Of a stretch of DNA of 45,486 bases, positions 22,216 through 30,556 are shown one piece after another (within the stretch, counting starts at the first letter, position 1; each line of letters opens with the position of its first letter). The translations under genes and the position numbers were made by a program. Location: NCBI RefSeq assembly GCF_902805925.1, contig NZ_CADCUP010000070.1:1-45486 (forward strand), given 5' to 3'. The notes below the pieces were generated by a model. That model was not told the origin of the DNA, did not search any database, and worked only from the letters and a program-made list of their open reading frames with translations. The DNA is from an uncultured Nocardioides sp. (GTDB taxonomy: Bacteria > Actinomycetota > Actinomycetes > Propionibacteriales > Nocardioidaceae).

Positions 22216-22637
22216 GCCGGCCGGCGCGGCCCGAGGACATCGACGACATCTGCCGCTCGCTGCCCGAGGTCGAGCTCGGCACCTCCTGGGGCGACCGGCC
22301 GACGTACAAGGTCCCCCAGGGGGACCGGGGCCGGGGGTTCCTGCTCTTCCGGATGCCGCACCCGACGGCGGTCGACCCCGTGACGGGGGAGATGTACGAC
22401 GACCTGGTCGTCATCGTCACCCCGGGCGAGGCCGAGAAGGCGGCACTGGTCGAGGACCCCGGCACCCCGTTCTTCACCATCGACCACTTCAGCAGGACCA
22501 ACGCCGTGCTGGTCCGGCAGAGCCGGCTCGGCGAGATCACCCGCGACGAGCTCGCCGAGGTCATCACCGACGCCTGGGCCACCCGGGCCCCGCGGCGTCT
22601 GGTCAGGCAGCACCTCGGCGAGGGCCCGACCCCGTGA
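22212..22637 (+). CDS. MmcQ/YjbR family protein
   Basis: 141 residues with the YjbR fold pattern: [26 protein letters not shown] at the start, a hydrophobic strand around GFLLFRM, and a C-terminal helix with [22 protein letters not shown]. Members are small cytosolic proteins of unclear function, sometimes called DNA-binding. It overlaps fmt at its start and rsmB at its stop (GTGA), so it belongs to the def-fmt-rsmB operon. A link to translation or RNA modification is only a guess from context. Confidence 0.85.
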   Translation: MSRPARPEDIDDICRSLPEVELGTSWGDRPTYKVPQGDRGRGFLLFRMPHPTAVDPVTGEMYDDLVVIVTPGEAEKAALVEDPGTPFFTIDHFSRTNAVLVRQSRLGEITRDELAEVITDAWATRAPRRLVRQHLGEGPTP

Positions 22638-23983
22638 CGCCGCGTGCCCGCGTCGACCCCGCCCGGCTCGCGGCGTACGACGTCCTCAAGGCGGTCCGGG
22701 TGGACGACGCCTACACGAACCTGGTCCTCCCGCACGTGTTACGTGAGCACGGGCTGTCGGGCCGCGACGCGGCCTTCGTCACCGAGCTGGCCTCGGGCAC
22801 GCTGCGCGGCCAGGGCACCTACGACGCGGTCATCGACTCCTGCCTGGACCGGCCCAGGCTCGAGGCGAAGGTGCGCGACGCCCTGCGGCTGGGCGTGCAC
22901 CAGCTGCTCGGGATGCGGGTGCCCGACCACGCCGCGATCTCCACGACCGTCGACCTGGTGCGTGCCCGGGTGGGACAGGGTCCCGCCGGCCTCACGAACG
23001 CCGTGCTGCGCAAGGTCTCCCGCCACGACCTCGCCGGCTGGGTGCGCCGCCTGGCCCCCGACCCGACGACCGACCCGGTCGGCTACGCGGCCCTGGCGCA
23101 CTCGCACCCGCGCTGGGTCGTGGAGGAGCTCACCCGTGCGGTCGGCCCCGACGAGGTCGACGCGCTGCTCACCGCCGACAACGAGCCGCCCCGGGTCGTG
23201 CTGGTGGCCCGGCCGGGGCGGGTCGACCGCGACGAGCTGCCGGGCACGCCCACGCCGCTCTCGCCGTACGGCGTGGTGCTGGAGTCGGGCGACCCCGGCG
23301 CCGTGCCGGCGGTGGCCGACGGCCGGGCGGGCGTGCAGGACGAGGGGTCGCAGCTGGTGGCGGTGGCCCTGGCGCGGGCCGGCGTCGAGGGCGACCGGCC
23401 CGAGAGGTGGCTGGACCTGTGCGCGGGTCCCGGCGGCAAGTCGGCCCTGCTCGCCGGGCTGGCCGCCGGCGTCGGTGCCGGGCTGGTGGCCGCCGAGCGC
23501 CAGCAGCACCGGTCGCGGCTGGTGCGCCGCAACCTCGCCGGTGCCGACGGGGTGCTCGGTGTGGTGACCGCCGACGGCACGGTGCCGCCGTGGTCGCCAG
23601 GCACGTTCGACCGGGTGCTCGTCGACGCCCCCTGCTCGGGCCTGGGCGCCCTGCGTCGGCGGCCCGAGGCACGCTGGCGCCGGAGCGCCACCGACGTGAC
23701 GGACCTCGTGCCTCTGCAGGAGGCGCTGCTGGGGTCGGCCCTCGACAGCGTCCGGCCCGGGGGCGTGGTGCTCTACGCCACCTGCTCGCCGGTGCTCGCG
23801 GAGACCCGCGGCGTGGTGGAGGCGGTGCTGGCGCGGCGTACCGACGTGCGGCTCGAGGACGCCCGCGACCTCCTCCCCGGGATCGCCGGGTGCGACGGGC
23901 CGCTGGCGGGCACCGTGCAGCTGTGGCCGCACCGGCACCGCACCGATGCCATGTTCCTGGCGCTGCTGCGACGCGAGATGTAA
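22634..23983 (+). CDS. rsmB: 16S rRNA (cytosine-967-C5) methyltransferase-type protein RsmB
   Basis: 449 residues. The N-terminal NusB-like RNA-binding domain spans about 1-150 (AAYDVLKAVRVDDAYTNLVL and the TNAVLRKV motif). The C-terminal methyltransferase domain shows the SAM motif DLCAGPGGKSALLAGL, DAPCSGLGALRRRPEARW with one catalytic cysteine, and YATCSP with the second. It methylates a cytosine of 16S rRNA near the decoding region. The GTG start overlaps the YjbR-like gene. The fmt-rsmB pairing is conserved widely. Confidence 0.95.
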   Translation: MTPRARVDPARLAAYDVLKAVRVDDAYTNLVLPHVLREHGLSGRDAAFVTELASGTLRGQGTYDAVIDSCLDRPRLEAKVRDALRLGVHQLLGMRVPDHAAISTTVDLVRARVGQGPAGLTNAVLRKVSRHDLAGWVRRLAPDPTTDPVGYAALAHSHPRWVVEELTRAVGPDEVDALLTADNEPPRVVLVARPGRVDRDELPGTPTPLSPYGVVLESGDPGAVPAVADGRAGVQDEGSQLVAVALARAGVEGDRPERWLDLCAGPGGKSALLAGLAAGVGAGLVAAERQQHRSRLVRRNLAGADGVLGVVTADGTVPPWSPGTFDRVLVDAPCSGLGALRRRPEARWRRSATDVTDLVPLQEALLGSALDSVRPGGVVLYATCSPVLAETRGVVEAVLARRTDVRLEDARDLLPGIAGCDGPLAGTVQLWPHRHRTDAMFLALLRREM

Positions 23984-24063
23984 CCGGGATGTCACCCAAA
24001 TCGGCCTTGGCAACCGCCCGGACGGATGGTGGTATGGGGGTCCAAGGAGCTCGGGGGAGTGTG

Positions 24064-25107
24064 ATGAGGATCGTCGGTCGTCTGGTCGCGGCAGCAGCGG
24101 TCGCCTGTGCCGCGTCGGTGGCCCTGGTCGTGCCGGCCACCGCCGCCGCCGACACCCTCGTCGTGCCCGGCACCACCGCCCTCGACGACCGCACGTTCCT
24201 GACCTACGTGCCGTGCGCCGGCTTCTTCGGGGACGGCGCCACCCCGCCCGGCCTGCGCATCAACCGGGGCCCGCAGGCGCCCCCGCTGGGGCAGCGCAGC
24301 TTCGGGCTCGCAGTGGCGGACACCGGCACGGCGGCCGGGGTGGTGCGGCAGACCCTCTCGATGCAGCTGATGGGCCAGGTCTCGATGTCGGTGAACCCCG
24401 AGTCGGCGTCCACCGGGGTCGCCTACGCCTGGTACATCTCACCCGACCTCCCGGCCGGGCAGGCCTGGCTGGGCCGGGCCGAGCTGGAGGCGGCCCCCGG
24501 CTGGCAGCGGGTCGAGGTGTCGGCGGCGTCGTACACCTGGCGGGCCTACGACCTGGCGACCCGGCAGCCGCAGGGCTCGGCGAGCACCGCGTCGCTGCCC
24601 GACTTCATCGGCGGCCACGGTGACGGCCCCGGCTACGTGATGGCGGGCTTCGGCTGCAACGGCGCGTCCTTCAACCTCGACGCGGTCTCCTACGGGGGGT
24701 CGACCTTCGACCTCGAGGGGTTCGTCGCGACGACCAGCATCGCTGCCGACGATGCCGCTCCCGGGCGCCCGGTGACGCTGCGCGGCTGGTCCGAGCGGGA
24801 CACCGGACGCCGTCTCGGCGACCCCCTGGTGCTGGAGCGCCTGGTGCCGGGCACGTCCCGCTGGGAGGCCGTCACCGGCCCGATCCTCGCCGGCGCCGAC
24901 ACGGTCGTGCGCACCACCGTCGCCCCCGAGGTGCCGACGCACTACCGCTGGCGGATGGGTGAGGCCGAGTACGCCGACGCCAACGTCAGCGAGCCCCTGC
25001 TCGTGGACGCCGTGACCGCGGAGGCGCCCGCGCAGGAGGGGTCGCAGTCACCGTCACCGTCACCGTCGCCGACCCCCGAGCAGACCGAGGACCCGCGCCG
25101 GCCCTGA
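24064..25107 (+). CDS. Secreted protein of unknown function
   Basis: 347 residues. A signal peptide is clear: basic start (MRIVGR), hydrophobic core of alanine and valine, then an ATAAADT cleavage region near residue 30. The mature part shows no family I recognise. It has only two cysteines, in VPCAGFF and FGCNGA, which could form one disulfide. The middle is rich in small and aromatic residues (WYISPDLP, YTWRAYD) and suggests a beta-rich domain; a second beta-type domain of roughly 90 residues follows from FDLEGF. The C-terminal tail is an SPSPSPSPTPE linker-like stretch with no anchor motif. ATG 24064 follows GGGGGAG; an in-frame GTG lies just before it. It stands alone between rsmB and a convergent ATPase gene. 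Confidence 0.75.
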   Translation: MRIVGRLVAAAAVACAASVALVVPATAAADTLVVPGTTALDDRTFLTYVPCAGFFGDGATPPGLRINRGPQAPPLGQRSFGLAVADTGTAAGVVRQTLSMQLMGQVSMSVNPESASTGVAYAWYISPDLPAGQAWLGRAELEAAPGWQRVEVSAASYTWRAYDLATRQPQGSASTASLPDFIGGHGDGPGYVMAGFGCNGASFNLDAVSYGGSTFDLEGFVATTSIAADDAAPGRPVTLRGWSERDTGRRLGDPLVLERLVPGTSRWEAVTGPILAGADTVVRTTVAPEVPTHYRWRMGEAEYADANVSEPLLVDAVTAEAPAQEGSQSPSPSPSPTPEQTEDPRRP

Positions 25108-25120
25108 TGCGGCTCCTCGG

Positions 25121-25837
25121 TCAGACCAGGTGCCGCAGGTAGGCCTGCGGGCTGCTCAGGAAGCGGCGCCAGTGGTCGACGACGGCCAGGTCCTCCCACG
25201 CGGTCTCGCGCAGGCCCCACTCGCCGACCTCGAGGATCCGGGCGCCCGGCAGCGCGGCGAGCACGGGGGAGTGGGTGGCGCACAGCACCTGGCTGCCGCC
25301 GGCCACCAGCTCCAGCAGCGTGCCGACCAGGCTGAGGGTGGAGGTGAACGACAGGGCGGCCTCCGGCTCGTCGAGGCAGTAGAAGCCGGGGGAGTCGAAG
25401 CGGGTCGCCAGCACGCTGAGGAACGACTCGCCGTGGCTCATCTCGTGGAAGGCCGGGTCGTGGGAGCCGGGGTTCTGCTCGAGGAAGGTGTACCAGCCGT
25501 GCATGGTCTCGGCCCGCAGGAAGAAGCCCCACCGGCCCGAGCCGAGCCCGCGCCGCAGCCGCAGGGCCTGGCCCAGCGGCGACTCGCTGGGTCGCGTCGA
25601 GTGGTGGCCGTGACGGGTGCCGCCCTCCGGGGAGAGGCCGTAGGCGACCGCCACGCCCTCCACCAGCGTGGACTTGCCGCTGCCGTTCTCGCCTACCAGG
25701 AAGGTCACGCCGCGGCCGAGGTCGAGCCCCTCGTCGGCGACCTGGCGGACCGCGGGGACGGTCATCGGCCAGCTCCCCGGTGGCAGGCCCGGGCCGCCGG
25801 CCTCGATGCGCACCACCGGTGGCTGGTCGACGTCCAT
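25121..25837 (-). CDS. AAA-type ATP-binding protein (stand-alone ABC/SMC-like ATPase)
   Basis: 238 residues. The Walker A motif GENGSGKST is at about 49-57, Walker B FYCLDEPEAALS in the second half, and an LCATHSPVL segment follows with the switch histidine. A clear ABC signature is weak (MSHGESFLSVL serves this role). Such proteins resemble the ATPases of the AAA_21/SMC-like group, not transporters, since no permease is nearby. It is divergent from the LigD-type polymerase gene with only 33 bp between. The ATG start is set by a leaderless -10 box. A role in DNA repair is possible but not shown. Confidence 0.82.
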   Translation of the reverse strand: MDVDQPPVVRIEAGGPGLPPGSWPMTVPAVRQVADEGLDLGRGVTFLVGENGSGKSTLVEGVAVAYGLSPEGGTRHGHHSTRPSESPLGQALRLRRGLGSGRWGFFLRAETMHGWYTFLEQNPGSHDPAFHEMSHGESFLSVLATRFDSPGFYCLDEPEAALSFTSTLSLVGTLLELVAGGSQVLCATHSPVLAALPGARILEVGEWGLRETAWEDLAVVDHWRRFLSSPQAYLRHLV

Positions 25838-25843
25838 GGGCCC

Positions 25844-25849
25844 ACGCTA
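25844..25849 (-). promoter_or_regulatory. Leaderless promoter -10 of the ATPase gene
   Basis: TAGCGT on the minus strand with 6 nt to the ATG at 25837. No ribosome site lies between, so the mRNA is probably leaderless. Confidence 0.5.
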
Positions 25850-25858
25850 CGCACTCGC

Positions 25859-25864
25859 TACGTT
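25859..25864 (+). promoter_or_regulatory. Leaderless promoter -10 of the LigD-type polymerase gene
   Basis: TACGTT with 6 nt to the GTG at 25871. It lies 9 bp from the opposing -10 box of the ATPase gene, so the two polymerases would compete for the same 33-bp gap. Confidence 0.5.
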
Positions 25865-25870
25865 GGTCTC

Positions 25871-26830
25871 GTGCCTTCGCCATTCACGGAGATCGAGGTC
25901 GACGACCGCGTCGTCAAGGTCACCAACCCCGACCGGGTGTACTTCCCGGAGTCCGGTGCCACGAAGCTCGACCTGGTCGAGTACTACCTCGGGGTCGGCC
26001 CCGGCATCGTGAACGCGCTCTTCGAGCGGCCGTGCATGCTGCACCGCTTCCCGAAGGGGCTGGCCGGTGACAAGGTCCACCAGAAGCGGCTGCCCGCGGG
26101 GGCGCCCGACTGGGTGGAGACCGTCGAGCTGTTCTTCCCGCGGTGGGGGCGCACCGCCGACGAGCTGTGCGTCACCGAGCTGGCCTCGGTGATCTGGGCG
26201 GTGCAGATGTCCACGGTGGAGTTCCATCCCTGGAACAGCCGCCGGGACGACACCGAGAAGCCCGACGAGTGGCGCATCGACCTCGACCCTGGCCCCGAGT
26301 GCGACTTCGCCACGGTGCAGCGGGTCGCCCACGTGGCGCACGAGGTGCTCGACGAGCTGGGTGCCGTCGGCTTTCCCAAGACCTCCGGCGGCTCGGGGAT
26401 GCACGTCTACGTGCGCATCGCCCCCGACCACGGCTTCAAGACCGTACGCCGCGCCGCGCTCGCGTTCGCCCGTGAGGTCGAGCGACGTGCGCCCGAGGAC
26501 GTCACCACGGCCTGGTGGCGCAAGGACCGCGACCCCGCCCACCTGTTCGTCGACTACAACCAGAACGCGCGCGACCACACCATCGCCGCGGCGTACTCCG
26601 TGCGCGGCTTCGGCGACGCGCGGGTCTCCGCACCCATCCGCTGGGACGAGGTCGACGACGTGTCGCCGCACGACTTCACGATCTTCACGATGCCCGAGCG
26701 CTTCGCCACCCTGGGCGACCTGCACGAGGAGATCGACGACCACGTCTTCGACATCGCGCCGCTGCTCGCGTGGGCCGAGCGCGACGACGCCGACGGCGCC
26801 GAGACGCCGGCCGAGCCGGAGGAGGAGTAG
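25871..26830 (+). CDS. Stand-alone LigD-type DNA polymerase (archaeo-eukaryotic primase fold)
   Basis: 319 residues, corresponding to the polymerase domain of LigD without ligase or nuclease domains. The metal-binding aspartates are at 137 and 139 (DLDPG), His178 lies in SGGSGMHVYV, and Asp228 in HLFVDYNQN; these are the catalytic residues of the family. In mycobacteria similar free-standing enzymes (PolD type) fill gaps and add ribonucleotides in DNA repair. No ku or ligD gene is in the window. The C terminus ends in an acidic tail (EPEEE). The GTG start is fixed by the leaderless -10 box. Confidence 0.92.
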   Translation: MPSPFTEIEVDDRVVKVTNPDRVYFPESGATKLDLVEYYLGVGPGIVNALFERPCMLHRFPKGLAGDKVHQKRLPAGAPDWVETVELFFPRWGRTADELCVTELASVIWAVQMSTVEFHPWNSRRDDTEKPDEWRIDLDPGPECDFATVQRVAHVAHEVLDELGAVGFPKTSGGSGMHVYVRIAPDHGFKTVRRAALAFAREVERRAPEDVTTAWWRKDRDPAHLFVDYNQNARDHTIAAAYSVRGFGDARVSAPIRWDEVDDVSPHDFTIFTMPERFATLGDLHEEIDDHVFDIAPLLAWAERDDADGAETPAEPEEE

Positions 26831-26880
26831 CCCACAGCGCACACCCAGCCGGCTCTCAGACTCCGCTCATCCACGCTGCC

Positions 26881-26886
26881 TACCGT
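26881..26886 (+). promoter_or_regulatory. Leaderless promoter -10 of the lipid kinase gene
   Basis: TACCGT with 7 nt to ATG 26894. An in-frame GTG at 26885 overlaps the box itself, so the ATG is the better start. Confidence 0.5.
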
Positions 26887-26893
26887 GTCCGGC

Positions 26894-27856
26894 ATGCCCA
26901 GCACCCCACCACGCCAGACCACCGTCGTCGTCAACCACGGGTCGCGTCGTGGCCGGGAGGCGCTCGCCGAGGTGTCGCGCCTGCTGGACGCCTCGCGCCT
27001 CGGCTCGGTCCAGGTGCTGCCGGTGGAGGCAGGCGGCGACCTGCGCGCCACGTTGCGCACCGCGCTGGCGGAGGGCCCCGACCTGCTGGTGGTGGGCGGC
27101 GGCGACGGGACCATCAGCTGCGCGGCCGACGTCGTGGCCGGCACGGACGTGGTGCTCGGGGTGCTGCCCTTGGGCACCGCCAACGACTTCGCCCGGACCC
27201 TGGAGGTGCCCACCGACCTGCCGGGCGCCGTGGGGACGCTGGTGAGCGGCAAGGTCGTCGACGTCGACCTGGGCCGCATCGACGGGCGGGCGTTCCTCAA
27301 CGTCGCCTCGATCGGCCTGTCGGTGGGCGTCACCGAGCGGCTCACCCCGACCCTCAAGCGACGCCTCGGGCCGCTGGCGTACCCGGTCGCGACGCTGCTC
27401 GCCTACCGCCACCATGCGCCCTTCTCCGCCCGCCTCGAGCTCCCGGACGGCGAGGGCGAGGCGGTCGACCTCGACGACCTGCTCCAGGTCGCGGTGGGCA
27501 ACGGTCGCCACTACGGCGGCGGCAACGCCGTCTCGCCGACGGCCTCCCTCGACGACCACCGGCTCGACGTCTACGCCATCGTGCGCGGGCGGCTCCACGA
27601 GCACGTCTCCATCGCCCGCCTGCTGCGCAGCGGGCACCTCATCGAGCACGAGCGGGTGCACCACGTCACCACCCGGCGGGTCCGGGTGGTCACCGACCCG
27701 CCGCTCCCGGTCAACCTCGACGGTGAGATCGTCACCACGACGCCTGCGACCTTCGAGGTGCAGCGCAACGCCCTCCACGTGATGGTGCCGCGGACCAGTG
27801 GGGCCGCCACGTTCGAGGGGCGCTCGCGAGGGGCCGGCAGCACTCCGCCCCTGTAG
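26894..27856 (+). CDS. Diacylglycerol kinase family lipid kinase
   Basis: 320 residues. The catalytic signature GGGDGT is at 68-73 in LLVVGGGDGTISCAADVV, followed by LGVLPLGTANDFART. The C-terminal beta domain contains NGRHYGGG and LPVNLDGE, typical of YegS/DgkB-type kinases, which phosphorylate diacylglycerol or related lipids at the inner face of the membrane. The start is ATG 26894 by its leaderless -10 box. The gene is next to rpe but has a separate promoter. The exact lipid cannot be told. Confidence 0.9.
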   Translation: MPSTPPRQTTVVVNHGSRRGREALAEVSRLLDASRLGSVQVLPVEAGGDLRATLRTALAEGPDLLVVGGGDGTISCAADVVAGTDVVLGVLPLGTANDFARTLEVPTDLPGAVGTLVSGKVVDVDLGRIDGRAFLNVASIGLSVGVTERLTPTLKRRLGPLAYPVATLLAYRHHAPFSARLELPDGEGEAVDLDDLLQVAVGNGRHYGGGNAVSPTASLDDHRLDVYAIVRGRLHEHVSIARLLRSGHLIEHERVHHVTTRRVRVVTDPPLPVNLDGEIVTTTPATFEVQRNALHVMVPRTSGAATFEGRSRGAGSTPPL

Positions 27857-27864
27857 CCGGGCCC

Positions 27865-27870
27865 TAGACT
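27865..27870 (+). promoter_or_regulatory. Leaderless promoter -10 of rpe
   Basis: TAGACT with 7 nt to GTG 27878; no ribosome site between. The box lies 9 bp after the stop of the lipid kinase gene. Confidence 0.6.
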
Positions 27871-27877
27871 CCGGCAC

Positions 27878-28546
27878 GTGGGCATCCAGATCACGCCGAG
27901 CATCCTCAACGCCGACCCCGCGGCCCTCGGTGCCGAGCTGGCCCGGATCGGTTCCGCCGACTGGGTGCACGTCGACGTGATGGACAACCACTTCGTCCCC
28001 AACCTGACCTTCGGCCCGGCCATGGTCGAGGCGCTCGCCCGGTCGACGGACCTGCCGCTGGACGCGCACCTGATGATCGACGACGCCGACCGCAACGCCG
28101 CGGCGTACGTCGAGGCGGGCGCGGGGAGCGTCACGTTCCACGTGGAGGCCGCCCGGGCCCCGGTGCGGCTGGCGCGGGAGATCCGGTCGGCGGGTGCCCG
28201 CGCGTCGATGGCGCTGCGGCCCGCGACCCCGGTCGAGCCCTACGAGGAGCTGCTGCCCGAGCTCGACATGCTGCTGATCATGACCGTCGAGCCGGGCTTC
28301 GGCGGGCAGACGTTCCTCGACCTGTGCCTGCCGAAGATCCGCACGGCCCGGCGCCTGATGGAGAGGCACGGCGTCCAGACGTGGCTCCAGGTCGACGGGG
28401 GAGTCTCGCTGGAGACCATCGAGCGCTGCGCCGAGGCCGGTGCCGACGTCTTCGTCGCGGGCTCCGCGGTCTACTCCGCCGACGACCCCGACGCGATGGT
28501 CGCCGAGCTGCGCGCCCGGGCGCAGGCAGTCAGCCCGCCGAGCTGA
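27878..28546 (+). CDS. rpe: Ribulose-phosphate 3-epimerase
   Basis: 222 residues; the TIM-barrel enzyme of the pentose phosphate pathway, interconverting ribulose 5-phosphate and xylulose 5-phosphate. Family motifs are [27 protein letters not shown] with metal ligands, [17 protein letters not shown] and QVDGGV. Ribulose 5-phosphate is also the substrate of RibBA in the nearby rib operon, though this gene has its own leaderless promoter. The last 17 bp overlap the 3' end of the convergent TetR-type gene. Confidence 0.96.
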   Translation: MGIQITPSILNADPAALGAELARIGSADWVHVDVMDNHFVPNLTFGPAMVEALARSTDLPLDAHLMIDDADRNAAAYVEAGAGSVTFHVEAARAPVRLAREIRSAGARASMALRPATPVEPYEELLPELDMLLIMTVEPGFGGQTFLDLCLPKIRTARRLMERHGVQTWLQVDGGVSLETIERCAEAGADVFVAGSAVYSADDPDAMVAELRARAQAVSPPS

Positions 28547-29090
28547 CCGGCGGGGCGGTGAGGTCGGCCGCCCGCGACGTCAGGAGGCGATGGGCGGTGT
28601 CGAGGTCGAGGGCGTCCTCGGGCGCGCAGACGGCGGCGAGCAGCCCGTCGACCAGGGCGTGCACCTCGCGTGCCTCGTGGGAGTCGCCCTCCCGCCCCAG
28701 GCAGATGGCCACGACGGTGCGTTCGCGTCGCCGGGCCTCGGCAAGGACCCGGCGGGTGCCGGGGTCGGAGCGGTGGACCTCCTGCCAGGCCAGCCACACG
28801 CGCGCCTCGAGCAGCTCCTCCTCGCGCTGCCGTGGCAGGAACGCCACGATGCCCCGACGCCTGCTCTCCACCCAGATCTCCTGCTCCCGGGCGCGGGCGG
28901 TGCGGTGCGCGGCGACCCGCATGATGTGCTCGCGGTTGCCGTACTGGTGCGCCAGCGAGCCGGTGCTGATGCCGGTGGCCCGGGCGAGCGCGCGCATCGT
29001 CACGCCGGTCGGGCCGTGCAGCCCGAGCAGGTGGTTGACGCCCCACGTCATGGTGTCGGCGCGGGACTGGGAGTCGACGAGTCTGGGCAT
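28530..29090 (-). CDS. TetR family transcriptional regulator
   Basis: 186 residues from ATG 29090. The N-terminal helix-turn-helix reads [34 protein letters not shown], about residues 28-61, and the rest is a helical effector domain. It is divergent from the rib operon, about 180 bp from the riboswitch, and converges on rpe with overlapping ends. Its target is unknown; being alone, autoregulation or control of a distant gene is as likely as control of rib. No strong ribosome site precedes the ATG. Confidence 0.85.
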   Translation of the reverse strand: MPRLVDSQSRADTMTWGVNHLLGLHGPTGVTMRALARATGISTGSLAHQYGNREHIMRVAAHRTARAREQEIWVESRRRGIVAFLPRQREEELLEARVWLAWQEVHRSDPGTRRVLAEARRRERTVVAICLGREGDSHEAREVHALVDGLLAAVCAPEDALDLDTAHRLLTSRAADLTAPPVSSAG

Positions 29091-29272
29091 GCGCCCAGCA
29101 CAGCAGCACGCGCGGACAGCTGGGATCGGTGTCCACAGCCCCCCGCGGGAGGACGCGCTGCCGGCGAGCGAGGCCCCGGAGCACGACCCCGCCCATGAGA
29201 CGCGGCACCCGTCCACGTGCCCGGCCTCGTGCGCGGGAATGGATCCGGCTGTGGGACGCTTGTGTCAGCAAG

Positions 29273-29411
29273 AGCTCGCGTGCTCTGGGGGCGGTGGAAC
29301 TCCGCACCGGCGGTGAAAGTCCGCGACCCGGTCACCTCCAGTGACCGGTTGACCAGGTGGAACTCCTGGACCGACGGTCACAGTCCGGATGGAAAGACGC
29401 ACGCAAGCGAG
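29273..29411 (+). promoter_or_regulatory. FMN riboswitch (RFN element)
   Basis: Conserved RFN blocks are seen in order: GGGGGCGGTGGAA, ACCGGCGGTGAAAGTCCGCGA, a variable GTCACC/GGTGAC-type arm (29331-29345), CCAGGTGGAACTCCTGG, ACCGACGGTCACAGTCCGGA and TGGAAAGA. The closing P1 stem can form from GCGTGC (29278-29283) with GCACGC (29399-29404), extended by CTCGC with GCGAG (29406-29410). It lies 99 bp before ribD and should repress the rib operon when FMN is abundant. The rest of the 419-bp gap (29091-29272 and 29412-29509) holds no gene. Confidence 0.96.
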
Positions 29412-29509
29412 GCCTCGCGCCCGACCCCCGGAAGGGGCCGCGCGCGGTGACCCCGCTTCCACGCCCCCGCAGCGTCCGCGACCGGACCCGGGAGGCAGGT
29501 GGCAGTGGG

Positions 29510-30556
29510 ATGAGCAGCAGCAGCGCCGAGCTGTCGGCGATGCGTCGCGCCCTGGAGCTGGCCGCGACCGCAGGGGTGCCGCTCGGACCCAACCCGCGCG
29601 TCGGCTGCGTCATCCTGGCCGACGACGGCACGCACCTCGCCGCCGGCCTCCACCGGGGCGCCGGCACCCCCCACGCGGAGGTCGACGCGCTCACCCGGGC
29701 CGGCGACGCCGCCCGCGGGGCGACGGCCGTGGTCACCCTGGAGCCCTGCGACCACACCGGCCGCACGGGCCCGTGCTCCCAGGCCCTCCTCGCCGCCGGC
29801 GTACGACGGGTGGTCTTCGCCCAGCCCGACACGACTCCCGCCGCCACCGGTGGGGCCGCCACGCTGCGCGCCGCGGGCGTCGAGGTCGAGGGCGGGGTCC
29901 TCAAGCAGGAGGCCCGGTCCCTGAACTCCGCCTGGACCTTCGCCGTCGACCACGGCCGTCCGTTCGTGACCTGGAAGTTCGCCACCACCCTCGACGGGCG
30001 CAGCGCCGCGGCCGACGGCACCTCGCGCTGGGTCTCCGGACGCGAGGCCCGCCGCGACACCCACCGGCTGCGCGCGCTCAGCGACGTGGTGCTCGTCGGC
30101 ACGGGCACCGTCGCGGTCGACGACCCGCTGCTCACGGTGCGCGACGACGCCGACCGCCCCGTCCCCCACCAGCCGCTGCGGGTGGTCATGGGGGAGCGGT
30201 CCCTCGACGCCGGACGGAAGGTGCTCGGCGACGACGCCGAGACCCTGCACCTGCGCACCCGCGACCCGCAGGCCGTCCTCGAGGAGCTCTACGCCCGGGG
30301 CCGCCAGCACGTCTTCCTCGAGGGCGGGCCCACCGTGGCCGCGGCGTTCCTCCGCGCCGGCCTCGTCGACGAGGTGGTCGCCTACGTCGCCCCGATGCTC
30401 CTCGGCGCCGGCCGCGCCGCCGTCGGCGACCTCGCGATCACCACCATCGCCGACGCCCTGCGTCTCGCCATCACCGACGTCGCCCTGCTCGGGGAGGGCA
30501 GCGACGCCACCGTCCGCCTCACCCTGACCCCCACTGCCACACCGAAGGAGCACTGA
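29510..30556 (+). CDS. ribD: RibD: bifunctional riboflavin deaminase/reductase
   Basis: 348 residues. The N-terminal zinc deaminase domain (about 1-145) has the HAEV motif and PCDHTGRTGPC with zinc cysteines. The C-terminal reductase domain (about 150-348) begins with FVTWKFATTLDGRSAA and includes the FLEGGPTVAAAFL motif. It carries out steps 2 and 3 of riboflavin synthesis after GTP cyclohydrolase II. ATG 29510 (MSSSS) is taken as start; a second ATG ten codons later (MRRALEL) also matches some homologues. The stop overlaps ribE as TGATG. Confidence 0.95.
   Translation: MSSSSAELSAMRRALELAATAGVPLGPNPRVGCVILADDGTHLAAGLHRGAGTPHAEVDALTRAGDAARGATAVVTLEPCDHTGRTGPCSQALLAAGVRRVVFAQPDTTPAATGGAATLRAAGVEVEGGVLKQEARSLNSAWTFAVDHGRPFVTWKFATTLDGRSAAADGTSRWVSGREARRDTHRLRALSDVVLVGTGTVAVDDPLLTVRDDADRPVPHQPLRVVMGERSLDAGRKVLGDDAETLHLRTRDPQAVLEELYARGRQHVFLEGGPTVAAAFLRAGLVDEVVAYVAPMLLGAGRAAVGDLAITTIADALRLAITDVALLGEGSDATVRLTLTPTATPKEH

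Noticed and set aside
24007..24038. Promoter TTGGCA/TATGGG before the secreted protein
   Set aside because: The spacer is 20 nt and the -10 is poor; a promoter is likely in this gap but its place is not certain.
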